Shown piece after piece: positions 36,201 through 48,500 of a stretch of DNA of 64,000 nt. Made by a program: the position numbers and the translations under genes. The DNA is from Halictus rubicundus. Lineage: Eukaryota; Arthropoda; Insecta; Hymenoptera; Halictidae. Where the stretch lies: NCBI RefSeq assembly GCF_050948215.1, contig NC_135165.1:3632501-3696500 (forward strand). The letters run 5' to 3'. The notes under the pieces were generated by a model that ran no database searches, was not told the DNA's origin, and worked only from the letters and a program-made list of their open reading frames with translations. The number at the start of each line of letters is the position of its first letter. The first letter of the stretch is position 1.

Positions 36201-39200
36201 AACAAACGAAACAAGTTTCTCGTTTACGTAATCTTCTGAATAAAGAGCCCATTAAGGAAACGTCTGGCTCCGTTACGATCGCATTAAATCCTTTCTTTGC
36301 GTCTTGCCGGTTCGCGCAGAAACGCCTCTCGCAACTTTCTGCAATTATCACCGTTTGCTCTCCATATTTTCATCGGTTTAGTCCGCGCGCTGTCGTCTGT
36401 TTGCTCTTTCCTTGATTTCTGCAAGTCGACGCACCGGTGTCGCCGCTTGTTAATTAACCGCTGGCCGGCCTTTAATTATCGCGGTTTTTCCAGCGACGCG
36501 AGAAACTTGCTCGCGCATCGATGGAATGCGACAAGAACGACCACGCCGGCTATTTCGCACATGCTGGTTTTTCTCGCGACGAGAATCGACCACGAATTCA
36601 AGGACAACTGTTCTCGAGCGCTACGTTTCCATCAGCTCGATCCCGCATTTATCGAGAAACTTATTCTGTGTAATTTAAAACAATAAATACATTCGAAGAT
36701 TAAACATTTTATGAAAGAAAATATATTTCTATTTCACTCCACTTTGTTGCAATTCAGGTAGACAACTTTTATTTAGCATAATAAATTTTTATTCTCGGCT
36801 GTCTACTTATACCGTTTCAAAATTTTTTAGTAGAACAATTACTGGGAATTTAAATTTAATTTCCTTGCTGTCGCGTTAAGTGCAATATTGGTCACCTCTA
36901 CATTTTTCAACCCTCTCGAAAAAAAAATGGGTTGGCAATTTCGGTGACGGCAAAATTTCAAATGCATCTGAATTTCTCGCTTGAGAAACTTGTCTTTTGG
37001 GGTTTGCAGTGTTTTCTACGAGGACTCCAAAAATTATTAGGTGCTTAAACGTTCCACCTAGTACTTTCTCACCCCCTCGGAAAAAAATTGGGTTAGAGCA
37101 GGTTAACGGTAGCGAACGGTCGTTTCTCGGTGGTCTGCCGACCGTGGACACTGACCATGAGGGGTTAATCGGCAATGTTCACTGTCGCGAAGACAGGGGG
37201 TTGGCTGGAATCGCCGGAAATCCGGGAAGGGTGGCGAAGGGCGTCGGCGTCGAAAAGATAAAAGCGGCCGCGGCGGCATAATGCGGGCTTGGTTTCGTGA
37301 ATTAAAGCTGCACGCGATACCACTATTACATTCTTTCCCGGTATGAATCGAATAGTACTATAGTAGTGGCCTCCTCGTAGTAGTAGTACCGGAGGGTGGG
37401 AGAGAAAGGGGTTGTGGATCGCTAGGCTGGCTTCAAACTGAAAAAGAGTAGGGGTTGTATGGGGGTTGGCCTGGCGCGAGGGGGTGGAAGAGGGCGTCGG
37501 TCGATACCAGCGTCGCGGCGCCAACTGTGAAAGCCGTGTTACCCCGTGGACGGTGAACAGAGAGGGATTCAACGGGGGGTGAAAGCAAATGGAGAGGGAA
37601 GTAGAGAGGGATGGTAGCGAGGGAGACATAGGGGATGCGATGAAATAAGAAGGAGAATAACCGACGCAGGGCTGGACAGAGAAGGCAGACGAAGGGCGAA
37701 GAAGAGAAACGTGTGGGTGGAAAGAGGGGATGGGAAAGGAGGCAGGGCAAGAGAAACAGAGGAGATAGAAAGACGGTCTCCATGGAAACGCGAAAGGAGC
37801 CTCTCTCTGCCTCCTGCGCAGCCAGGACCTTCGGTCTGTCTCAGCGTCTGATAAGGATTTTTCTATACCACCTTGCTGTTAAGGGTTGCGCGAACTATGC
37901 ACCGGAACGGGAAGCCGAACTAACTGCTAGTTCGATGCATCGAGTGATGACACCTTGTCCTGGAAGATAATCGACGTAATTTAGCCGAGAAGACTGCAAC
38001 TGCGGGGTCAAAGTCTGTTACAGTGATCGTTCCCTTAACCCATTCCACCACGATTTATTTTACTTTGTCGTTTAGAATTTCTTAGAAGAACGGAGAAGTT
38101 TAGATTTATGTAGTCCTGGTTATACAATCGACAAAATAGAATTTTATTTACTGGCATTGACAATAAACATATTCAGCAAATGCTGATCGAAATTTGCATC
38201 ACGAGTCTGATTTGTTGTTACACTGGAAGCGGTTCGAAATTCTATTTAGGGTGGCTAAAGTGTTAAGCACATATACTTGAAACAAACACGGTTTTATTAA
38301 TGAAGAAATAATAAACAGAGTCACTTAGAGCAAAGAACCTCGGAATGAAATAGTAGATTCACATGATCACAAGAAAATGGATCGCGTTCGTTCCGTTATC
38401 GACGGTAAAAAAAGCTCGTTCGATTCGCGTAAACCACCCTGTATATCGCAAGGTCGCATTTACTACTTGCTCGCCGGCTATACTATTAACAGCATACTAA
38501 AATGTACACTGCACGGGCTCGGAGCGGCCGCGGTATTTCATCCCCGTGAAAAATTCCCCATCCCCGGCGCGCAGTTTAATCATTTTCCCCGTTGCGATCG
38601 ATAGGAAGGAAGCGGGGCTTCATTATAAACAGGGAACGCCATATTTTCGCGATAATTACCGTGCGGCTGGCGTCCGTCAATGCAACATTTCGCGACGGGA
38701 AAAATCATCATCCTGCGCCGAGAGCCGCCCGTCGAGGCTATCGTATCCCGAACGTGGATCATGATGATGATGATCCTTCACGACGGTGCTCTATGGACTC
38801 GAGGACACCCGCGATCACGATCTCCATCGCTCATCGCACCGTATAATTATTGTCTTTCGTACCTTTTCCACGCGCGATCATTGCTGTCGCATCAGGCGAG
38901 TTGCGGAGCTGACCGGCGCAAATTTCCAAAAATATTTTAAATATATATTTTTATTGTGGTTACTACATTTTGACTTGTAATTTTTACATTCTCAAAACTA
39001 ATGATATTTTTATGAGATCGTAAATTCTCTTTCACAAATACTATTTTTATGTCCGAGATAATTCATTTAATAATTTTGCAACAAATGCTCACTTTATTCG
39101 GATGGATCATAAAATCCTAAGACATTTTTTAGTGTCAATAAATTTTTCGATTTATTCATGACCATGCATAATTTTTTATGGAAAGTGTAAGAAGAGATTT

Positions 39201-42200
39201 GATATATTTTCTGGGACATCCACAAGGATTTGGAGGTTAGTGATAACCAATAAAATAGACGTTTTAATGAATCGCGTCGCAGTAAGGTCCCTTCGATTCA
39301 TCAAAAGGTGCCCCCCGATTGGACGAATCTTCATTAGCCGTTCGAAAGCGGTTTTCCTAGGAGAGGGAATGACAAGTGGTCTTATCGACGCCGGATTTGC
39401 ATAATATTGTAAGCAGGCGGAGTCCCGCTGGATAGCGAGGGAAGTAAAACGTGAGAACGCGGAGATTAATATTCTAATGCGATCTTTCAATCTTTATGAA
39501 AACGACCGCGGCGATATTAATATTACTCGAGATAACTGAAAATGTTCCAGCGTTCTAGGAGACAGATACAAGTGCGTCTGTCAAACCTTAAAAATGGTGG
39601 TTTCATTTTTACACGATTTCTCTATAGGAACGCCAACGCAATTGTTCATGCATATGCTCGTTTTCTGACTAAACAAGAAATTGCAATATCTGTTAACTAC
39701 AGATAACTTTAAGAACTTAACAGATCTATAACTTTTCAACGGATTATGGAGGATTAAAACGCCTGTACAAAATTTTTAGAAAGATCTCGCTACGATATCT
39801 CGCAAAGTTAGCAAGCGGAATGAATCGAAACGGATCGAGCAGCTATCGTCTTTCATATTTTCCACATTCCAATTTCGTAACGGCAAACAGCAATGTTTCT
39901 CGCGGCAACCAGACAGACACTGTTTCCAGACCACGGGGTACAGCGTTATGAAATCTGTGCGTCGCGTTCGACGGCAAATTAGAGGCGTTGAAGTGGATAG
40001 GAACGCAAGAAAGTGCTGCAACAATTTCCACACCTGGAAAACTGCGAGAAAGATTTACCTTTATTTTTCGGGCTCGGGGAACGCAATTTCGCCTACGTCG
40101 ACCCTCTTTTCAATTTTTCCACTTTCAAACCTCTCTTCCCTTCCACTTCTCTCCGCCACCGTCTTCGTTCGTTTCATCCCCCACCTTCCTACACTCTTAT
40201 GACCTTCTTCACTCTGCCAGTGTTCCTTCGGCTCTTGTCTTATCTCCAACAGTGGTCCCGGCAAGTTCACCTCTTTTCCTTGAGCGGACGACCTCTTTAA
40301 CCTCTTAAATTCCCCTCTTCTCAATCTTTTCTCCTTCTCCAAAGATTTTCCATACTTCGCGCGCGCCGCGCTCCTTCTTTTATCGTCCTTCCTCTTCGCC
40401 TTTTTATTGTCCCGACTTTTTACCTCGCCGATTCTCGCCGACTGTCTCACTCTTTTCTTGCTTAAGCACTTTCCTAACACTATTTATCTCTCCGATCCAA
40501 TCTCTTTTATTTCCTTCCTGCCTCTCTTCTCCTGCTTTCGCACTCTTATCCTTCCCGCTCCGAGCCATTAATTTACATGCAGCGACTGACACAGTTCTCC
40601 CCACACATGTCTCCGAATGAAAATTTTCTGCGAAAACTCTTACACGACTCCTACATTTTTAGTTCCATCAATTACCCCTCAGCACTCGAATGGCGACTGC
40701 AAGGCGCCACTAAAAATTGCTGTATCGTTATTCAGAATATTTTTTACACTATTAAATTTGTTTGTATTTAGTAAATTACTAAACACTTCAGTACTGTACG
40801 AGTTGTTGATAATCAAGAGTCAATGGCCGTCGGGCGCCCGCGGTGTTAATGCGAGCCAAAAAGGGAAGATGTCGCGGCGTGCGATTCACTGGTCGAAAGG
40901 ATCGAGAAAATCTATTGCGATCTGTATGCGGTTTTTCTTTTCTTTGGCTTTGTACACGCGCTCGTCTTTCGAGAAGCAGCAAAAGTATCAGTTGTGTATG
41001 TCATCTTACATGTAATATTGTGGGAATAAAGCATAATTAATAGTGCAATTTAAAGCTGACTAAAGGAGTGTTAAAACACACTCGCTTACCTAACCACCCA
41101 GATCCAACACGAGTAAATTGCACCATTTTCATATGTGTAACAAAAAAAAAAAAAATATGTAGAAGAGAAATATTCTAGGTCGGAAGAAATGTTTCGTTTT
41201 GGAGTTAAAATAGCTTCGAGTGCAAAGGGTTAAACATTCTTTTCCACTATTAGGACAGAACTAAATTAATACCTACCCTAGATTAATATCAACCCTCTGT
41301 GGACGAAGATTTCTTCTTAAACATCACAAATATTTTTCTCGGGGAACGAGAGAAAGTTAATTTCAAGGTCCAAAAGTTAATTTCAATATCCCCTAAAAAA
41401 TTGAAGGGGTTGAGGGTGAAATTATCCATCGTTTAGGTTTGACCCAGAGTTCAAGGACTCGCGGATGCAGCCGCACGAATCTCCTAATATGCTCGCGCAG
41501 GTAACTGTCGTGCGCACGTGGGTGACTTCATTACGGAAACGCGTAGGACCGATCGCGGTATCTCGGATCGTTACGTCATTCCGCATATTAAAAGCGTTCG
41601 CCAGATGTAGATTAACGGGACTGATTATAACGTAACAGGTAGCGCCTGGAATAAGTACAACTTTCCCCTCGGTAATAGGGTCCCGTGCTCCTATCTGTCC
41701 ACCTGATCGAGAACCGTACTGCGTCTGGAAGGATACACACCTTCCGCCATTTTCGCACCTTTTTCTTATTCGGCGGTCATGTTAGTTTATCAATCGGCGG
41801 AACTGTAAATTGCCGGACGGTCGACAGTCTCTCTCGTTTCCCAGCTTCCGTTCTATAAATAACTAAATCCAATCCTGGATCTCGTAAAACTATAATTTCC
41901 TGGATAACCCGACGCGCTGGAACGTCGACGTGCATGATTCAAAGCCGATGATGCGTGCTTCCTGTTGCGGGGGAAACGAATTTCGCGAAAACCAACTTTT
42001 CCGATGTTAATGTGGACTAATTAATGTGTTCCATGAGTGCATTTTATCGGACAAATTAGACATCGTGAGTTGTTGGTTTTATTGTGTCATTGTTGTTAAA
42101 GGTATTCCTAAAATTCTAGCAATAGAACTATTTAATATTGAAAGCCCTGGAGTCATTTCTATTGGCCTAGAACGGTGATAGGGGCCCCTCAAACGCCTGC

Positions 42201-45200
42201 TTTTCCCACCAACCTCTCTTTCACGCATCTCTTTTCGTTGCACCATGGTGCCCCATGGTAACGGCGCTTACTGGAAGGGGACAGTGGGCGCTATGGTGGG
42301 GACGGTCCCGATTGAAACAAAAATGCCCACCTCTGCCCTACAGCAATAAACAGCACGAAGCAAACAGAGCGTCGCCGAATAACTTTTGGAATTTTTCCTC
42401 TACGCAAATAAATTCTCTAATAAATCTTATTGCAGTGGTTCTCATTTCGATTGAGCCATCGACTGGCAAAATGGACCTGGTGGAACCGAATAAAATCGGA
42501 TCTGGCGAGTTCGAGTATTTTCGCGAGCCACCGTACACGGTGGCAAGAGTCAACCGATTTTTCCCGATCCGATCGCCAGGAGGACCGATTCATTAGGATC
42601 TCGACACCAGCGTCGATCGGCGTCGAGCATCGTGCTACTACCGAGAGAGTAGATAATCCCACGCGAACAAGTTTCGCAGTTCATTGATACTGCCCGTTAA
42701 AGAGCTCGGCCCACGCCCAGACGACTCCCGTTCTCCTTCACGCTCCCGAGCGGCCTGCGCTGCTCTCGCCCGGTACCGTCCCTTCCCCCCGTACCGTCTC
42801 GCCGATCCTCCTGTCTACGGATTTTCCCCTCTCCTCGTTCCTTTTTCCATGCCATTTTCAGCCGGTGCAACGGCAGTCCGCTCGTTCGAACGCCGACGGC
42901 AGTGACGGTTTTAAGATCCCGTCACCCCGGGCGACGAATCCGCTTCGCGCGCACCGCCTCCGACTTCTCGTTAATGGGAGGAGGAATCTCCGGTCGTTGG
43001 TCCTCCGACCGTCAAAACGCGAGCAGAACGACACTTCCGGCGATCCGTTCGCCGATTTCGCCGCAGCAATTATTCGAACCTCGAATTTTTCCGAATATAT
43101 CTTCACACTAGATTCACTGGATTCAAAATGACGGGTTCCATTATTTTTAAGATTCCGAGGATGCGTACGATTATTGAGAAAACTTATTTCTTTGGGTATA
43201 CACAGTGTCTACTCGATACATGTCCAAAACACGGGCCCAGCCGCTGACATGTATCGGTCAGGAGATTCTTTGATCCACGCGACCTTACAGTCCTCGTATA
43301 CTTTTATCGGCTAAACGTTTGGGACATGTATAAACACTGTATTATTTTTAAAATATTGCTAAAAATGTGGGCGGCGCATTCTTGGTATTTTTATGCAGTA
43401 ATGCAAAATAGTCGGTTTTAGTGTAAACCTAGTGTTAGATACAGTAGGCTTGCGTACACGACGGGCACGTTATTTAAATATTGTAAACACCGTGGCAGCT
43501 CTAACATGACGGTGGGTCGAATGTAACCATAGCGACGCAAGAAGAGAAACAGGAGTATTCACGACGTAGGCGAAAGTGGCTTCGTGCTCGGGCGATGTTA
43601 AATAGAATAACCAGATCGTGGCTGACTCGGCTCCGTTGGTCAGTAACAACCAGTAACGTACGCTAACTTTGCCCGTTCAAGTCGGCTCCGAACAACAACG
43701 CGGCCGCTTATGTTGCTTCTCGTCGCATTTTTACGACGTAACTTCGCTTCGGGAGTCCGAACAGTTTCCCGTTGCAAATAAACAAATTAGGGGAGCCAGT
43801 TTTATACCTTACAACGTACAATTTGCGTCGTTCTGCTGTCCGAGGATCGTTTTAATAACATTTGATAACCGGATTATGGTGCCTCCGCGCGCTTATTAGG
43901 TGCGCGAGTTTATAAAATGCGAGATAACGTCTGCATTAATACCGATCGCATCTTGATTTTTCAATATTTAGTAATACACGCGATTTAGTGTATACACATT
44001 TTGCTATTCACTTGTTACCAATTTTTTCAATTGGAAAATTTACTGTCCCAACCGCTCTGGAGTGCTGGTCCTATGGACTAATTAAAATAACAATTCTCCC
44101 ATGATATATTCATAAAATGATAACAGTAATAACTAGAATACGGATATTTATACCAATTCTCTCTTTTATAGGCCATCTTGGAAAAATCGAACGGAGGTGA
44201 ACATTTATTTTGTGGACTGAAAAATTAAAAGTCTTTCGGTAGAGGCAAAAGAAAAATACTATTTACAAACAACAAAAACTACTCTCTAAAATAACTGTAT
44301 TAATGCTTTCCCAATGAATCTCGAGTATGGCGTGCCGCAGATTTGATTTAAAATAGATTAAAAAATTGATTGATTGCGACAGCCAGGAATGAATCGCGCC
44401 TAAGCTTTCCGCGTCTTACGAAGATGTCACAAATGCGTCGACATCCGCGGTCTGATAATAATAATGATTGAAATACGACAGCGCGCACGTTCGCACGAGC
44501 CGATGAATCACGCGTCGCGTTCGTTTGAGGCGTATCCGCGCGGGCAAAAAGCGACGACGGCATAAAATAGAATAAAGTGGAAAAGGGGCCCTTTCGATAT
44601 TTGTTTTTTCACGGTAGCATACCGTTGCACCCTCTCGGAACGATTTACGAGAAGCCGATCCCGCAGGATACCCTACATGGAGCTTCCCTTGTCTCGTTCC
44701 ACCGTGCAAAGACCACCGGTGCCCTTATATGTCCGTAAGACCAGACAATATCTACTCTCCGACGCCACTTCGCAGCCTCTCTTTCTCTCGCAGCCTCTCT
44801 TTCTCTCCGATTCGCACAAACACTCCCGAGGAGAGAACGGTGTCCGGTGTTCGGTGTTCGGTGTTCGATTCGACCGTCGAATAAACGGGCCGCGACACGT
44901 GAAATTCTAATTTCACTCGACCGGTGTCCGATCTCCCTCGTGAATTCACTCGAAACCGCTTATAGGATCCCACCATTTTCACGCTTCGACTGCCATATTG
45001 GCCACGCGCGAGCCCGCACGATCCTTCCTCCAATTTACCAATCAATTTTTCGCATCCGGCTCTCACCACTCTCGCAGCTACCGCAAATTTTTCTTCTAAA
45101 ATACGTTTGTACAGTGTCTTTTATCAACTTTTTGTACTCTTTTCTAAAGTAGTTAGTATCTCTACTCATTTCCAATTCATTTCCAATTTTTTAACCGTCG

Positions 45201-45459
45201 GACTCATGCGAGTTCTCAGTCATCTTTCGATACAAGGCGACGGCTCGGGACCGGATTCCGTCGTATTTCGGACGAAGAGAAATCGTCGTCCTATATCGGA
45301 ATAAGACTCCTGCGAGTTCTCAGTCATCTTTCGATACAAGGCGACGGCTCGGGACCGGATTCCGTCGTATTTCGGACTAAGAGAAATCGTCGTCCTATAT
45401 CGGAATAAAATTGTGTGTGGGAGAGGAAAAATAAGAACGCGGCGGATAGTAGTGTAAGA

Positions 45460-45522
<63 letters not shown>

Positions 45523-48500
45523 GACGTGTTTTTAGGATAAGTATAGTTAAGTTAGGATAAGTTTAAGGTTAAATTGTAACCCCGAGGGGAATCGATAAAT
45601 GATATATATCGGAATAAAATTGTACAGATGTCCCAGAAAAGTGTACCACCAGCCGATTCGAAAATTTGGCGAAATTCCCGAGAATTTCTCTGTCGCGTCC
45701 CGCGTTTCAAATTTGTTTGTCCTCTCGCCAGTGTTGTTCTCCGTTCCTTTCGAGTCACTTTTGATGTCTCTCACGATCGCGCGGAGAAACACCCGCACAC
45801 GTTCCGGGTTGCGGGGAATACAAAGTGGGGTCCCCGGAGTCATCCCGATGGAATGCGCGGGGCGGTTTAGCTCAAAGAAGGGCGGACGCGTTTCATCACG
45901 TGTACATATCCATAGCGAGGCCCCCTACTCCCTTTCCCACTCCCTTTTCTCACCGAGTCGCTTCGTCCCACACTTTCTCCGCTGTTTTCTATATGTCTAT
46001 CTTTATTGACTTCCTTCCTTCCAGGAAGATCTTAACGTCTTCTATCGCCGTCTGGAAATCTTCCCTTCTTCGTCTCCGTCCTTCACGGATTTCTTCCACG
46101 CTGTCGCGCTTCTTCTCGCTCTGTTTGCCCTTCGCGCTTGTTTTCGGACTCCCACGCCCCATTTCTTCCCGAATTTTTACCCGCAAAACCGCGAGAATGA
46201 CGCTTCGCACTGACGCCCGCACTGTTCGCAAACTTTTCGAAAGATTTCAAGAGGTACTTCTTGCAGACACGTCAGTTCTTCCCTTGTTTCTAACGGTGGT
46301 AACTGTTCATTCATTTCGACAGTTTCTACACGAATTACTTAAAAATTAATGCCACTGAATAGCAATGTATCGATGCAGAAATTACATAGATTGTAGCAGA
46401 AGAGACGTGAGACCTGCGTCTTTTAACACGTTGAACGCCACGTCAGCCATATGTGGCTGACGGAATTGTTTGTGCAGGCAAATATTGCCTTGTGAAAATG
46501 GCAACCCTCAATTTATTAAGATTGTCCGTAATTTCAAATATTAGGTCGTCCCATAAGTTCGTGCCGTTTACTCTTGTACCATTTAAATTATAAAAATAAA
46601 ATATGTGATCACCCTTTCATTCCACAACCTCTTCTGACCTTTTTGGCAAAGACATCATACCATCAGTATAAAATTTCTGCGGTTTTTCGTTAACACGTTC
46701 GTCGCCGCGTCACCCATATGCGGGTGACGGAAATATTTGTGCTGGTTTTAAAATGAATTTTTACGTTGACATATTCATTGTACTAAACTTAATTAGGATC
46801 TGTAACATGCAAAAGAAGGTTGGAGGATTACTCGGTATGCAATTTTTATTTCATTCAATAACTTACTTGGATCTTATGGAATTGTTGGGGTTTCTAGTTT
46901 GCCGTTCAAGGTGTTAATTGATACAATTTTAATTTGGATAAAAATGCGCAGGCTGGCGAAACGAACAATTAAAAAATGCTCGACGCACCGACGTCGTTGC
47001 GGAAAACGTGAACAGAATTCCAATTTTGTTTTGCGTTTCTCGTCGGTCCGTTTTGCGAGGGACCATAGTGCGCGGATATCGGCCGGCCGCATACGGCGAG
47101 AATTTCGCGAGAACGGCCCGCGTTTTGGAGAACGTGCGTGGCATTTCGAGCCGAAAGGGAGGGAAGGTAACAAAAATACCGCTAGGTTCGTACGACCCCG
47201 GGCACCTGCTCGAGTAATACCTGAATCGGAGTAATTCCGTCGTGACGAGGCAATTTCGAGGAAGCTCGTTCCGCGTAACGTTGACCCTACACACGCCGAC
47301 GGCATCGCAGTCGTATTTCTGTCGACGAGCGACAACCGGGCCCGCATCTGCGAGACGCGTCCGTCCGCGTCTTCACGAAGAGAGATCGTGCGCGCACACG
47401 CAAAAACCGCTCTCTGCCTACGAGAAACAAGAAGATCTCGAGGAAATGCCAGTTCCGCCGGAGGAACCTCTTCTCGCGAGTCTATCTTCCTCCCCCCTCC
47501 GCCCCTCTTCTTCTTCTTCTTCTTCTTCTTCTTCTTCTTCTCTCTGCTCCTTCTTCGCCAGAGAAAGAGCGGAGACGGAGGAAACTTCGTTCCTGCCTGT
47601 CCACCTTTTATTTCCATCTCGTTTGGAATGGGACATTTTATTCTGAAGCCTCGTGTCGCGACTTTCGGCTCTCTTTCAACTCCTCGTCAAGGGCTAAGAC
47701 CGTTTAAGGGCTGAAACCTTGTCTACTTTTACGGCGATTGCAGTGCGAGGATGAAAATCGATCACGTTTGGAACCAGACATTTTATTCCGACGACTCGTG
47801 TTGCGATTTTACCACCTTCTTTCAAACCCTTTTCAAGGGCCAATATCGTTCCACGCTAGATTTACTGGAAATGACTATTTTAGATTACTTTATAAAAGTA
47901 ACATGAATTTATCTGTCACAATTTGTAGCCACTCTTTTAATAATATATACCCACAGAAATTACCTAAGCCGGTCGACGCTAGGTTTACGGGCCACTGAAA
48001 GCGACTATTTTACATTACTTTGTAAAAATAACCTGAATTTATCTATCACAATTTGTAGCCACTCTTTTAATAATATATACCCACACAAATTGCCTAAGCC
48101 CGTTCAACGCTAGGTTTACGGGCCACTGAAAGCGACTATTTTACATTACTTTGTAAAAATAACCTGAATTTATCTATCACAATTTGTAGCCACTCTTTTA
48201 ATAATATATACCCACAGAAATTGCCTAAGCCCGTTCGACGCTAGGTTTACGGGCCACTGGAATCGACTATTTTACATTACTTTGTAAAAATAACATGAAT
48301 TTATCTATCACAATTTGTAGCCACTTTTTTCATAATATATACCCACAGAAATTGCCTAAGCCCGTTCGACGCTAGGTTTACGGGCCACTGGAATCGACTA
48401 TTTTACATTACTTTGTAAAAATAACATGAATTTATCTGTCACAATTTGTAGCCACTCTTTTAATAATATATACCCACACAAATTGCCTAAGCCCGTTCAA

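Noticed and set aside
36297..36686. 129-codon plus-strand frame
   Set aside because: It looked long enough to be an exon, but its composition is not convincing, no known motif was seen and no flanking splice sites support it.
45202..45622. Possible LTR retroelement
   Set aside because: The direct 104-bp repeats are adjacent rather than far apart, with no TG...CA ends, primer-binding site or polymerase-like frame nearby.
46874..47617. 247-codon minus-strand open frame with a poly-lysine run
   Set aside because: It overlaps equally open frames on the other strand, is driven by CpG content and a CTT microsatellite, and shows no domain or splice support.
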